Source: an uncultured Collinsella sp. (GTDB lineage Bacteria; Actinomycetota; Coriobacteriia; Coriobacteriales; Coriobacteriaceae). Taken from it: a stretch of 20,209 bases of DNA. This document shows, in pieces, positions 12,746-20,012 of the stretch. Position numbers and translations under genes: made by a program. The stretch lies in assembly GCA_900540905.1 (NCBI GenBank), contig UQHR01000039.1, positions 1-20,209 of the forward strand. Direction: 5' to 3'. Under the pieces are notes generated by a model, which was given only the letters and a program-made list of their open reading frames with translations, did not search any database and was not told the DNA's origin. How positions within the stretch are numbered: the first letter of the stretch is position 1; each line of letters starts with the position of its first letter.

Positions 12746-15373
12746 CTACTCGGCGTCGGGGACCTCGTAGGTGGCCGCCGGCGTGTTGTCGCACACGACG
12801 GTAAAGCCGCCGTCCTTGTCGACATCGACCGTCACCTGATCGCCCTCGCGCACCGTGCCGTCAATGATGGCCGCCGCGATGGCGTCCACGACTTCGCGCT
12901 GCACCAGACGCTTGAGCGGACGGGCACCAAAGACCGGGTCCAAGCCGCCCACGGCGAGCATCTGCTTGGCCGCCGGGGTGATGGCAAGCGTCATGCGCTC
13001 CTTGGCCAGACGTGCGCGGACGTCGGCGAGCTGAATATCGACGATCTTTTCGATCTGCGCCATGCCGAGCGGATGGAACACCACGATGTCGTCGATACGG
13101 TTGAGGAACTCGGGGCGGAAGGTCTGAGCCATGGCCGCGTCGACCTGATGGCGCATCTCCTCCTCGTCCTTGCCGGAAAGCTCGGCAATAGCCTTAGAGC
13201 CCACGTTAGACGTCATGATGATGATCGTGTTCTTGAAGGACACCTGGCGACCCTGGCCATCGGTCAGACGACCGTCGTCAAGCACCTGCAGCAGCACGTT
13301 GAAGACATCCGGGTGAGCTTTCTCCATCTCGTCGAGCAAGATCACGGAGTACGGACGACGGCGCACGGCCTCGGTGAGCTGGCCGCCCTCGTCGTAGCCA
13401 ACGTATCCCGGAGGCGCACCGATCAGGCGCTGGACGCTGAACTTCTCCATGTACTCGGACATGTCGATACGCACGAGCGCGCGCTCGTCGTCGAACAGGC
13501 ACTCGGCCAGCGCCTTGGCGAGCTCGGTCTTGCCTACGCCGGTGGGGCCCAGGAAGAAGAAGCTGCCGATGGGCTTGTCCGGATCGGAGAGGCCCGCGCG
13601 GCTGCGGCGCACGGCCGCGGCGACAGCGGAGACCGCCTCGTCCTGACCGATGACGCGCTTATGCAGCTCGCCCTCCAGGCCCTTGAGCTTGTCGAGCTCG
13701 CCCTGCATCATCTTGGAAACGGGCACGCCGGTCCAGGCGCTCACGACCTCGGCAATCTCATCGGAGGTCACCTGTTCGTTGAGACCCTCGCCGTCCTGCT
13801 GCTTTTGCGCCTCGAGCGCAGCCTCGGAATCCTGAATCTGCTGTTGCAAACCCGGAATCACGGAATAGCGCAGCTCAGACGCACGGCCCAGATCGCCGTT
13901 GCGCGTCGCGCGCCCCTCTTCGCTCTTGGCCTCGTCAAGCTGCCCCTTGAGCTCCTGTACGTGGTCGATGGCGTTCTTTTGGTTGAGCCAGCCAGCCTTT
14001 TGCACGTTGAGCTTTTCTTGGACCTCGGCAATCTCCTGACGCAGGGCCTCCAGACGCTCCTTGGAGGCGTCGTCGGTCTCCTTCATGAGTGCCTGTTCCT
14101 CGATCTGCAGCTGGGTGAGCTGACGCGTGGTGGCGTCGATCTCGACCGGCATGCTGTCGAGCTCCATGCGAAGGCGGCTTGCGGCCTCATCGACCAGGTC
14201 GATGGCCTTGTCGGGCAGGAAGCGATCGGCGATATAGCGATCGGAGAGGTCGGCGGCGGCCACGAGCGCGCTATCGGTGATATGCACGCCGTGGAAGATC
14301 TCGTACTTCTCCTTGAGGCCACGCAGGATCGAGATGGTGTCCTCGACGGTAGGCTCGCTCACCATAACGGTCTGGAAACGACGGGCGAGCGCCGCATCCT
14401 TCTCGATGTACTTGCGGTATTCGTCGAGCGTAGTCGCGCCGATCGCGTGCAGATCACCACGGGCAAGCGCCGGCTTCAGGATGTTGCCGGCGTCCATGGA
14501 GCCCTCGGTGGCACCCGCGCCCACGATGGTGTGGAGCTCATCGATGAACAGGATGACCTTGCCCTCGGACTTCTGTACCTCCTTGAGCACGGCCTTCAAG
14601 CGGTCCTCGAACTCGCCGCGGTACTTGGCGCCGGCGACCAGCGCGCTCATGTCGAGCTCGATGAGGTCGCGGTCGCGCAGCGTGCTCGGCACGTCGCCGG
14701 CCACGATACGCTGGGCGATGCCCTCGACGATGGCCGTTTTACCGACGCCCGGCTCACCAATGAGCACGGGGTTGTTCTTGGTGCGGCGGGACAGGACCTG
14801 GATGGTACGGCGAATCTCATCGGTACGGCCGATGACCGGGTCGAGCTTGCCGGCGCGGGCAAGGTCGCAGATGTTGCGACCGTACTGCTCCAGTGCCTCA
14901 AACTGCGTCTTGTCCTCGGCAGACGTCACGCGGTCATCGCCGCGCAGCTCCTCGTAGACTTGCTCGATGCGCTCCTTGGTGACGCCGGCGTCGCGCAGAA
15001 CGCGGCCGGCCTCGCCCTTGTCCTCGGCAAGCGCCATCAGCAGATGCTCGGTCACCACAAAGCTGTCGCCCATCTTGGTGGCCTTCTTCTCGGCCTTTTC
15101 GATGACGCGGACGAGCTCGTTGGACAGGCCCATCTGCTGACCCTCGCCCGAAACCTTGGGCGCGTGGTCGATGGCTTCTTGTGTGGAGCGTGCGAGCTGG
15201 GCCGGGTCGGCGCCGATGCGCTCGATGATCACGGAGATATTGCGCTCGCCGGCACCAAGCAGGGCGGACAGCAGGTGAATCGGCTCCACCGCGCCGGCCT
15301 GCGCGTCGGCAGCCGTGCTCATGGCGGTCTGCAGCGCCTCGCGCGACGTCATTGCTAGCTTATCGATTCTCAT
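12746..15373 (-). CDS. clpB: ATP-dependent chaperone ClpB
   Basis: This 875-residue hexameric disaggregase works with DnaK to rescue aggregated proteins after heat or other stress. All family parts are in order: the N-terminal Clp repeat domain (1-150), NBD1 with Walker A GEPGVGKT (206-213) and Walker B LFIDEL (275-280), the coiled-coil middle domain (about 405-530) that separates ClpB from ClpA/ClpC, and NBD2 with Walker A GPTGVGKT (609-616). The conserved C-terminal motif DPVFGARPLKR is near 812-822. Length is normal for ClpB. The ATG at 15373 has AGAGGTGA about 6 bases upstream. A GC-rich hairpin lies in the leader, and an unusual repeat array lies further upstream. I saw no HspR/HAIR (CTTGAGT-type) or CIRCE operator in the upstream 550 bases, so heat-shock control is not evident. 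Confidence 0.98.
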   Translation of the reverse strand: MRIDKLAMTSREALQTAMSTAADAQAGAVEPIHLLSALLGAGERNISVIIERIGADPAQLARSTQEAIDHAPKVSGEGQQMGLSNELVRVIEKAEKKATKMGDSFVVTEHLLMALAEDKGEAGRVLRDAGVTKERIEQVYEELRGDDRVTSAEDKTQFEALEQYGRNICDLARAGKLDPVIGRTDEIRRTIQVLSRRTKNNPVLIGEPGVGKTAIVEGIAQRIVAGDVPSTLRDRDLIELDMSALVAGAKYRGEFEDRLKAVLKEVQKSEGKVILFIDELHTIVGAGATEGSMDAGNILKPALARGDLHAIGATTLDEYRKYIEKDAALARRFQTVMVSEPTVEDTISILRGLKEKYEIFHGVHITDSALVAAADLSDRYIADRFLPDKAIDLVDEAASRLRMELDSMPVEIDATTRQLTQLQIEEQALMKETDDASKERLEALRQEIAEVQEKLNVQKAGWLNQKNAIDHVQELKGQLDEAKSEEGRATRNGDLGRASELRYSVIPGLQQQIQDSEAALEAQKQQDGEGLNEQVTSDEIAEVVSAWTGVPVSKMMQGELDKLKGLEGELHKRVIGQDEAVSAVAAAVRRSRAGLSDPDKPIGSFFFLGPTGVGKTELAKALAECLFDDERALVRIDMSEYMEKFSVQRLIGAPPGYVGYDEGGQLTEAVRRRPYSVILLDEMEKAHPDVFNVLLQVLDDGRLTDGQGRQVSFKNTIIIMTSNVGSKAIAELSGKDEEEMRHQVDAAMAQTFRPEFLNRIDDIVVFHPLGMAQIEKIVDIQLADVRARLAKERMTLAITPAAKQMLAVGGLDPVFGARPLKRLVQREVVDAIAAAIIDGTVREGDQVTVDVDKDGGFTVVCDNTPAATYEVPDAE

Positions 15374-15394
15374 GGAATCACCTCTCTTGGGGCG

Positions 15395-15412
15395 GCCGCC
15401 CTACGGGGCGGC
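15395..15412 (-). promoter_or_regulatory. GC-rich leader hairpin next to the clpB ribosome-binding site
   Basis: GCCGCCC (15395-15401) and GGGCGGC (15406-15412) form a perfect 7-bp stem with a 4-base loop (TACG on the plus strand). In the minus-strand message it ends about 9 bases before the AGAGGTGA site. Overlapping GGGCGGCCGCCC self-complementarity offers an alternative fold. It could affect translation or mRNA stability. Confidence 0.4.
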
Positions 15413-15451
15413 TTCACGTTGTTCGAGAAGTATTGTTGCCAGCTTTGTACG

Positions 15452-15487
15452 ATCTTATACATAAATCTAAGTCTCTATATATAAGAT
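15452..15487 (-). promoter_or_regulatory. AT-rich inverted repeat, candidate clpB promoter
   Basis: ATCTTATA (15452-15459) and TATAAGAT (15480-15487) form a perfect 8-bp inverted repeat with a 20-base centre in a locally AT-rich stretch. On the minus strand TATAAG preceded by TATG resembles an extended -10 box about 80 bases before clpB. No strong -35 is seen. Confidence 0.35.
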
Positions 15488-15550
15488 TTTATGAGTGGTT
15501 GAGCGATAGGGCGCAGACCTGCACTCTCATCGCAGCCACCGGAACTCAAC

Positions 15551-15770
15551 TGTCTCGATCTGTAACACTTAGCGACCATATTTGGCTCTAGATGTTACAA
15601 ATCGAGATGGATTGCCAGCGGCTCTCCGTTTGTCTCGATCTGTAACAACTACTCGGCAAATAAGGGTCTACCTGTTACAAATCGAGACAAACCTGTATGC
15701 TCGAACTAAAAATCTCAATCTGTAACACCAGACCCACTTTTGGCGGCCAAGATGTTACAGATCAAGACAA
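15551..15770. repeat. Array of six alternating inverted 15-bp repeats with 25-bp spacers
   Basis: Arms matching TCTCGATCTGTAACA begin at 15553, 15633 and 15713. Arms in the opposite orientation (TGTTACAAATCGAGA type) begin at 15593, 15673 and 15753. Every arm is 15 bp and every gap between successive arms is exactly 25 bp, giving a 40-bp arm period and an 80-bp unit period. The array forms three hairpin units; the middle one extends to 20 paired positions with one mismatch (15628-15647 with 15673-15692). The three loops share a weakly conserved core: GCCAAATATGGTC (minus, 15574-15586), GGCAAATAAGGGTC (plus, 15655-15668) and GCCAAAAGTGGGTC (minus, 15731-15744). The array fills the middle of the 551-bp clpB upstream region. 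No cas gene is nearby. Function is unknown. Confidence 0.9.
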
Positions 15771-15776
15771 ACAAAT

Positions 15777-15811
15777 ACCACCACATTGGGGACAGGCACC
15801 TTTGTGGTGGT
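15777..15811 (+). repeat. 33-bp palindromic element, left copy
   Basis: Positions 15777-15809 (key parts ACCACCACA, TTGGGGACAGGCACC, TTTGTGGTG) are identical to the reverse complement of 16651-16683. The ends pair as ACCACCACA/TGTGGTGGT (9 bp, extending to 15811) around a 17-base loop, and GGTTTTC follows. From memory, GGGGACAGGCACC-type motifs are common as dispersed REP-like sequences in gut Gram-positive genomes. Confidence 0.8.
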
Positions 15812-15924
15812 GGTTTTCAACGCCAATGCTCGACCATCTCGCGCCATGTGATTAAACTTTAATTGTCATCTGCGTGTATTCATTTGAAACTGGCATTGTC
15901 TGTTCTTTGTCTCAAGGAGCGCAT

Positions 15925-16593
15925 ATGAAGCCGTCTCGTTCCATTGGCCGTAACGTTATTGCCATTCTCGCCGTACCCATCTTGATGCTCATCCTCATCG
16001 TCATCGCGCCCTTTTCCCTTGGCGTCGCCTCGCCTTTCGATCTGTGCGGGATGGTCGAGGTCGGTTCGCGCGCCACCTCGCTCTCCTTTATCTGTCGAGG
16101 CATGTTCTATGAAGACGGAATTCCCACCGGAATTTGGCGGTCAAAGCTACCGCTGCTCGGTCAGGTCGACGGATGCTCCCCCTATTTCATCCTTGAACCT
16201 CAGTCGATGAACTATCTCATCGACGACCAATCGCTTGCCTGCGCAACCCTCGCCTATGACTACGCACCAAACGCTAGCGAGCAACACATGAACCAAGTCC
16301 TCGACAAGCTACTCGAGCAGTGCGGGCTCACCGAGGAGGCCGGCAGGACCATCAATAACGACCAGAAGTTAAAGCGAACAGAGCTCCGCCGCATCGGAAT
16401 AATCAACGGGCAAGGCGGGGCCTCCTACTGGCAGGCCTGGGCAATACGCGACAAGAGCGAATTCGGACACAGCACCTATATGGTCACCGTCTATACCAAG
16501 GATGGGATCAAAGAAAATGTTGACGATTTCGCATCATCCAAACTCGGCATCCCCAAAACAACCAAACCCGCCAGACTGGATGAAATCCTGTAG
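15925..16593 (+). CDS. Predicted membrane-anchored protein, unknown function
   Basis: I do not recognise this 222-residue protein. A short basic N-terminus (MKPSRSIGRN) precedes one hydrophobic helix at about 11-37, so it is a signal anchor or an uncleaved signal peptide. The remainder would be outside the membrane and contains several cysteines (about 42, 58, 84, 106, 132) that could form disulfides. No lipobox or catalytic motif is evident. The ATG at 15925 follows AAGGAG with five bases between; the longer frame from 15874 lacks a ribosome site. The gene is alone, convergent with another exported-protein gene, and bracketed by two identical 33-bp elements in inverted orientation (15777-15809 and 16651-16683). 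That arrangement raises the possibility that gene and elements moved together. Confidence 0.75.
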   Translation: MKPSRSIGRNVIAILAVPILMLILIVIAPFSLGVASPFDLCGMVEVGSRATSLSFICRGMFYEDGIPTGIWRSKLPLLGQVDGCSPYFILEPQSMNYLIDDQSLACATLAYDYAPNASEQHMNQVLDKLLEQCGLTEEAGRTINNDQKLKRTELRRIGIINGQGGASYWQAWAIRDKSEFGHSTYMVTVYTKDGIKENVDDFASSKLGIPKTTKPARLDEIL

Positions 16594-16650
16594 AGATGTT
16601 CATTAGAATGCCGCACAACAAGTGCAGCAACTTTTTGGCTTGTGCCCCAT

Positions 16651-16683
16651 CACCACAAAGGTGCCTGTCCCCAATGTGGTGGT
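16651..16683 (-). repeat. 33-bp palindromic element, right copy (inverted)
   Basis: This is identical over 33 bases to 15777-15809 but on the opposite strand; it reads CACCACAAAGGTGCC then TGTCCCCAATGTGGTGGT on the plus strand. It lies 57 bases after the stop at 16593 and 12 bases before the end of the convergent gene at 16696. It may act as a bidirectional stop between the two convergent genes, though T runs are short. Confidence 0.8.
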
Positions 16684-16695
16684 TTCGGCATGTTC

Positions 16696-17361
16696 TTAGC
16701 TTGACGATAGTTCGGGAACCTCGTCTTCGAAGAGCCAACTTCGCGCTGAACCGCTGTCCCGGGCGGCCTGCGGATCGGGGAGGCATGTTTGGACGCGCGC
16801 TTCGCCCGTGCACCGGTCCAAAAAATCGATCACCGGCTTTTGGTCGCCTTCGAGTATGTAGGTGACACCGCCGTCCTGCAGATAAACGCCGTCACCACCG
16901 TCCGCTCGTGCAAAACCGGGGTTGTAATGGACGCCAACCAACTTCTTGCCATCGGATGAGAACAACTCCAAATCGGTATAGTAGCCGCCGATCATCTGGC
17001 CATTTTTTCGGTCATAGTCCGCCCGACCGTTCCAACGCTTGAACGATCGCCCATTCAGCAGCTGCATCGCCTGTTGGATCTTGGTTTGGTCTTTGGCATA
17101 TCGCATGGCACCCAGCTCGATCATCGGATAGTTGCCGATACCCAAAATCGACGGAGTTTCTTTGATATCAAGCGTTTGCTCGTCGGGTTTTGCAGCATCC
17201 TCGACCAGCTGCAAGGGAACCGAGGCAACAACGTCGGCAACTTTTTTCGCATCTTCAACGCCGCTAGGGCCGGAGACAATCAGGGTCCCAAACAGCCAAA
17301 CCCCCACACCGGCAACGGCAAAAGCCAACACCAACAACAGGGTAAACGAACGTCGTCTCAT
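16696..17361 (-). CDS. Predicted exported or membrane-anchored protein, unknown function
   Basis: This 221-residue protein has an arginine-rich start (MRRRSF) and a hydrophobic segment at about 6-29 (TLLLVLAFAVAGVGVWLFGTL), typical of a signal anchor. The extracytoplasmic part contains the patterns GNYPMIELGAMRYA, RADYDRKNGQMIGGYYTDLELFSSDGKKLVGVHYNPGF and GVYLQDGGVTYILEGDQKPV; each is a β-hairpin-like run. Only two cysteines occur, near the C-terminus. No family was recognised. The ATG at 17361 is preceded by GGGGG at good spacing; the 15-residue longer frame lies on the candidate -10 box. It is convergent with 15925-16593. A TATAAT at 17389-17394 on the minus strand is the likely -10. Confidence 0.75.
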   Translation of the reverse strand: MRRRSFTLLLVLAFAVAGVGVWLFGTLIVSGPSGVEDAKKVADVVASVPLQLVEDAAKPDEQTLDIKETPSILGIGNYPMIELGAMRYAKDQTKIQQAMQLLNGRSFKRWNGRADYDRKNGQMIGGYYTDLELFSSDGKKLVGVHYNPGFARADGGDGVYLQDGGVTYILEGDQKPVIDFLDRCTGEARVQTCLPDPQAARDSGSARSWLFEDEVPELSSS

Positions 17362-17388
17362 GGCAACCCCCAAAATACGGTCACCACC

Positions 17389-17394
17389 ATTATA
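17389..17394 (-). promoter_or_regulatory. Candidate -10 box for the 221-residue exported protein
   Basis: The minus strand reads TATAAT 28 bases upstream of the ATG at 17361, inside an A/T-rich stretch. No good -35 is seen at 16-18 bases. Because the box lies this close to the start, the leader would be very short. Confidence 0.5.
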
Positions 17395-17510
17395 AGAAAA
17401 ATCCAAATAATGAGACCAGAGAACTACACTTTAACCGCCCCATCAAAGAGGCGGCCCCAACCCCGGTCCATTTTTAGCGTCCCACAAGACCCAACGAGAA
17501 CGTCGCGGTA

Positions 17511-17582
17511 GCCCCGGACACACCTTTCCCTCGGGCGACCCTCGCGAAGCGCGTGAGCACGAGGGAAAGGTGTGTCCGGGGC
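17511..17582. repeat. Perfect 23-bp inverted repeat (REP-like hairpin) after the hydratase gene
   Basis: The arm at 17511-17533 (starting GCCCCGGACACACC) is the exact reverse complement of 17560-17582. The 26-base centre contains CTCGCG and CGCGTGAG, so the hairpin can continue inward with a bulge. It starts 11 bases after the hydratase stop (17594) on the minus strand but has no T run on either side. The right arm shares AAAGGTG followed by TGTCC with the 33-bp elements at 15777 and 16651, suggesting a related repeat family. Confidence 0.85.
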
Positions 17583-17593
17583 GCACAGCAACG

Positions 17594-19894
17594 TTACTCG
17601 GCAGCGGCCTTGAACTTGTTGTAGTTGATCAGGCAGCCGGCCTTGACGATGGCACGCTCCTCTGCCGTCATATCGGCAATGTAGAGCTCAATCTGCTCGA
17701 CCGCACCATCGGCGCGAACCACGTAAGCGGCGATGTCCTTCAGGTCGCCGTCGAGCGCGGCGCGGATACCCGGCACAAAGACGTAGTCGCCCACCTCAAA
17801 GCTGGGCTCGGCCTCCATCTGGAAGGGCACCATGCCCCAGTTCATCACGTTGGAGCGATAGCGCTTGGTGGCGTACTCGTGGACGATGTTGGCCAGGCCG
17901 CCAATTACGCGCTGGCAGCTCGCGGCCTGCTCGCGGGCAGAACCGTCACCGGGCTTCTTGGCATAGAGCATGGAGCCGTACTCAGTCGCCTTGGCATCGG
18001 CCGCGACACCCGCGCCGGTCAGCGCCTCAAACACGCTGGCAAGCTCGGCATCGAGTGCCACCAGGTCGCCCGCTGCCTCGCCGGCAATGCGGCGCTTTTC
18101 CACCGCGTCGACCTCCTTGGAGCGGCCCACGTAGGCAGGGTCGCGACGGCTGAGCGTAAACTCGGCCAGACCCAGCGGGTTGGAGCGGAAGGAGCTCGTC
18201 TCGCCCGAGGGAATGAGCTCGTCGGTCGTAGTGACCGGGTCCATGATCTTGGAGCACACCTTGAGCAGGATGTCGTCGCCGAGAGGCTCCATCGCGGGCC
18301 ACGGCTTGATGTTGGGGCCCTCGACCAGCTCGTCGGCCGGCTCAGCCTTGCCAAAGCCCCAGTACACGCGCTTCTTGTACGGCGCGTCGTCAAAGGTGTA
18401 CTCGCAGGCCTCGTCCCAAGTCTCCTCGGGCAGGTCGGTCGCCGGCGTCAGGACGCCGCCGTTGGCAGCCGTCGCCGCAATGGAGCGGGCGTCCATCAGG
18501 GCCACGGCGCTCAGCTGACCGTTGCCCGGCTTGGAACCCTCGCGATTGGGGAAGTTGCGCGTGGTGTGGCGGATCGAAAGGCCGTTGTTGGCAGGCGTGT
18601 CGCCGGCGCCGAAGCACGGGCCGCAGAATGCCGTGCGCACAATCGCGCCGGCCTCCATAAGGTCGTAGATGTAGCCGCGGCGTGTAAGCTCGAGTGCCAC
18701 GGGCTGGCTCGTGGGATAGACCGACAGCGAAAACTCGCCGCAGCCGGTGTTAGCGCCCTTGAGCACGCGAGCAGCCTGGACCACGGAGTCGTAGTTGCCG
18801 CCCGAGCAGCCGGCGATAACGCCCTGCTGCACGTGCAGCTTGCCGTCGACGATCTTGTCGAGCAGGCTAAAGTGCGTCTTGCCCTCGCCGATCTTGGCGG
18901 CCTCGAGCTCCACCTCATGCAGGATGTCCTCGAGGTTCTCGTTGAGCTCGTCGATCTCAAAGCCGTTAGAAGGATGGAACGGCAACGCGATCATGGGCTT
19001 GATACTCGACAGATCGACTTCGACGCAGCCGTCGTAGTAGGCAACATCGGCGGGCTTGAGCTCGCGGTAGTCCTCGCCGCGACCGTGCATGGTCAAAAAC
19101 GCGTGCGTGTCCTCGTCGGTAGCCCAAATGGAGGAGAGGCAGGTGGTCTCGGTGGTCATGACATCGACGCCGTTGCGGTAGTCGGTCGTCATGCTCGCGA
19201 TGCCGGGGCCTACGAACTCCATGACCCTGTTCTTAACGTAACCCTTGGCAAAGACGGCGCGGATGATGGCGAGCGCCACATCGTGTGGGCCAACGCCGGG
19301 GCGCGGGGCGCCCGTGAGGTAGATGGCAACGACGCCGGGATAGGCAACGTCGTAGGTGTCGCGCAGCAGCTGCTTTGCCAGCTCGCCACCGCCCTCGCCC
19401 ACGGCCATGGTGCCCAGAGCGCCGTAGCGGGTGTGCGAGTCGGAGCCCAGGATCATCTTGCCACAGCCGGCGAAGTTCTCACGCATAAAGGAGTGGATGA
19501 CGGCGATGTGCGGCGGGACGAAGATGCCGCCGTACTTCTTGGCCGCGGAAAGGCCAAAGACGTGGTCGTCCTCATTGATGGTGCCTCCCACGGCGCACAG
19601 CGAGTTATGGCAGTTGGTGAGCACGTAGGGCAGCGGGAACTGCTCCATGCCCGAGGCGCGCGCCGTCTGGATGATGCCAACGAAGGTGATGTCGTGGCTC
19701 GCCATGGCGTCAAAGCGAATCTTGAGTGCCTCGGGGTCACCCGACGTGTTATGTGCCTGGAGGATCGAATACGCGATGGTGCCGCGCTTGGCATCCTCGG
19801 GCGTCTGCGTAATACCGCGCTCGGCAGCCTCGGCCGCAGGCACAACCTCGCTGCCGCCGCGCAGGTAGATGCCGTCCTCGTACAGCTTGACCAT
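17594..19894 (-). CDS. Aconitase-superfamily hydratase (YbhJ-like), 4Fe-4S
   Basis: This 766-residue protein has the three-domain aconitase core plus the C-terminal swivel domain in one chain. SDSHTRYG (151-158) and EGGGELAKQL match the aconitase family. The three cluster cysteines are C363 (in AGCSGGN, which departs from the usual SCTNS) and C424/C427 (in FCGPCFGAGD). The swivel domain has GDGSAREQAA (650-659), then RYRSN and MVPFQ. Aconitases interconvert hydroxy acids by dehydration and rehydration, but the changed SCTNS motif points to the uncharacterised hydratase branch rather than to citrate aconitase proper. The ATG at 19894 (MVKLYEDGIYL) follows GGGAG by five bases. The in-frame start 60 residues further up would translate the promoter region. 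The gene stands alone. Confidence 0.88.
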   Translation of the reverse strand: MVKLYEDGIYLRGGSEVVPAAEAAERGITQTPEDAKRGTIAYSILQAHNTSGDPEALKIRFDAMASHDITFVGIIQTARASGMEQFPLPYVLTNCHNSLCAVGGTINEDDHVFGLSAAKKYGGIFVPPHIAVIHSFMRENFAGCGKMILGSDSHTRYGALGTMAVGEGGGELAKQLLRDTYDVAYPGVVAIYLTGAPRPGVGPHDVALAIIRAVFAKGYVKNRVMEFVGPGIASMTTDYRNGVDVMTTETTCLSSIWATDEDTHAFLTMHGRGEDYRELKPADVAYYDGCVEVDLSSIKPMIALPFHPSNGFEIDELNENLEDILHEVELEAAKIGEGKTHFSLLDKIVDGKLHVQQGVIAGCSGGNYDSVVQAARVLKGANTGCGEFSLSVYPTSQPVALELTRRGYIYDLMEAGAIVRTAFCGPCFGAGDTPANNGLSIRHTTRNFPNREGSKPGNGQLSAVALMDARSIAATAANGGVLTPATDLPEETWDEACEYTFDDAPYKKRVYWGFGKAEPADELVEGPNIKPWPAMEPLGDDILLKVCSKIMDPVTTTDELIPSGETSSFRSNPLGLAEFTLSRRDPAYVGRSKEVDAVEKRRIAGEAAGDLVALDAELASVFEALTGAGVAADAKATEYGSMLYAKKPGDGSAREQAASCQRVIGGLANIVHEYATKRYRSNVMNWGMVPFQMEAEPSFEVGDYVFVPGIRAALDGDLKDIAAYVVRADGAVEQIELYIADMTAEERAIVKAGCLINYNKFKAAAE

Positions 19895-19909
19895 ACTGTC
19901 TCCCACTCT

Positions 19910-19926
19910 GCCCAAAAGATTTGGGC
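19910..19926 (-). promoter_or_regulatory. 17-bp palindrome in the hydratase leader
   Basis: GCCCAAA (19910-19916) and TTTGGGC (19920-19926) pair perfectly around 3 bases, ending just upstream of the GGGAG ribosome site of the hydratase gene. It may be an operator or a leader hairpin affecting translation. Confidence 0.4.
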
Positions 19927-19994
19927 GCATAGCATACATTCGTTCAATATCGTGCCATAGAACGGTTGCGAGTGGGTTATGAATCTGCACGTTC

Positions 19995-20012
19995 ACTTTA
20001 TCTCGGTAAAGT
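19995..20012. promoter_or_regulatory. Operator-like inverted repeat upstream of the hydratase gene
   Basis: ACTTTA (19995-20000) and TAAAGT (20007-20012) form a perfect 6-bp inverted repeat with a 6-base centre, about 100 bases before the hydratase start, in a small AT-rich patch. It could be a regulator site. No regulator gene is adjacent. Confidence 0.3.

Noticed and set aside
13073..15358. 761-residue plus-strand open frame opposite clpB
   Set aside because: It is antisense to a full-length, motif-complete ClpB, has no ribosome site of note and no recognisable motif.
15374..15550. HspR (HAIR) or HrcA (CIRCE) operator for clpB
   Set aside because: I looked for CTTGAGT/ACTCAAG and TTAGCACTC-type inverted repeats upstream of clpB and found none.
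15551..15770. Classical CRISPR array
   Set aside because: Repeats are only 15-20 bp and alternate in orientation, there are just six, spacer cores resemble each other, and no cas gene lies within the window.
15925..17361. The two convergent exported-protein genes as recent paralogues
   Set aside because: They have similar size (222 and 221 residues) and the same signal-anchor layout, but I could not align their extracytoplasmic parts; cysteine content and motifs differ.
17570..19960. 796-residue plus-strand open frame opposite the hydratase
   Set aside because: It is the mirror of a conserved aconitase-superfamily coding region, begins inside the 23-bp hairpin and shows shadow-frame composition.
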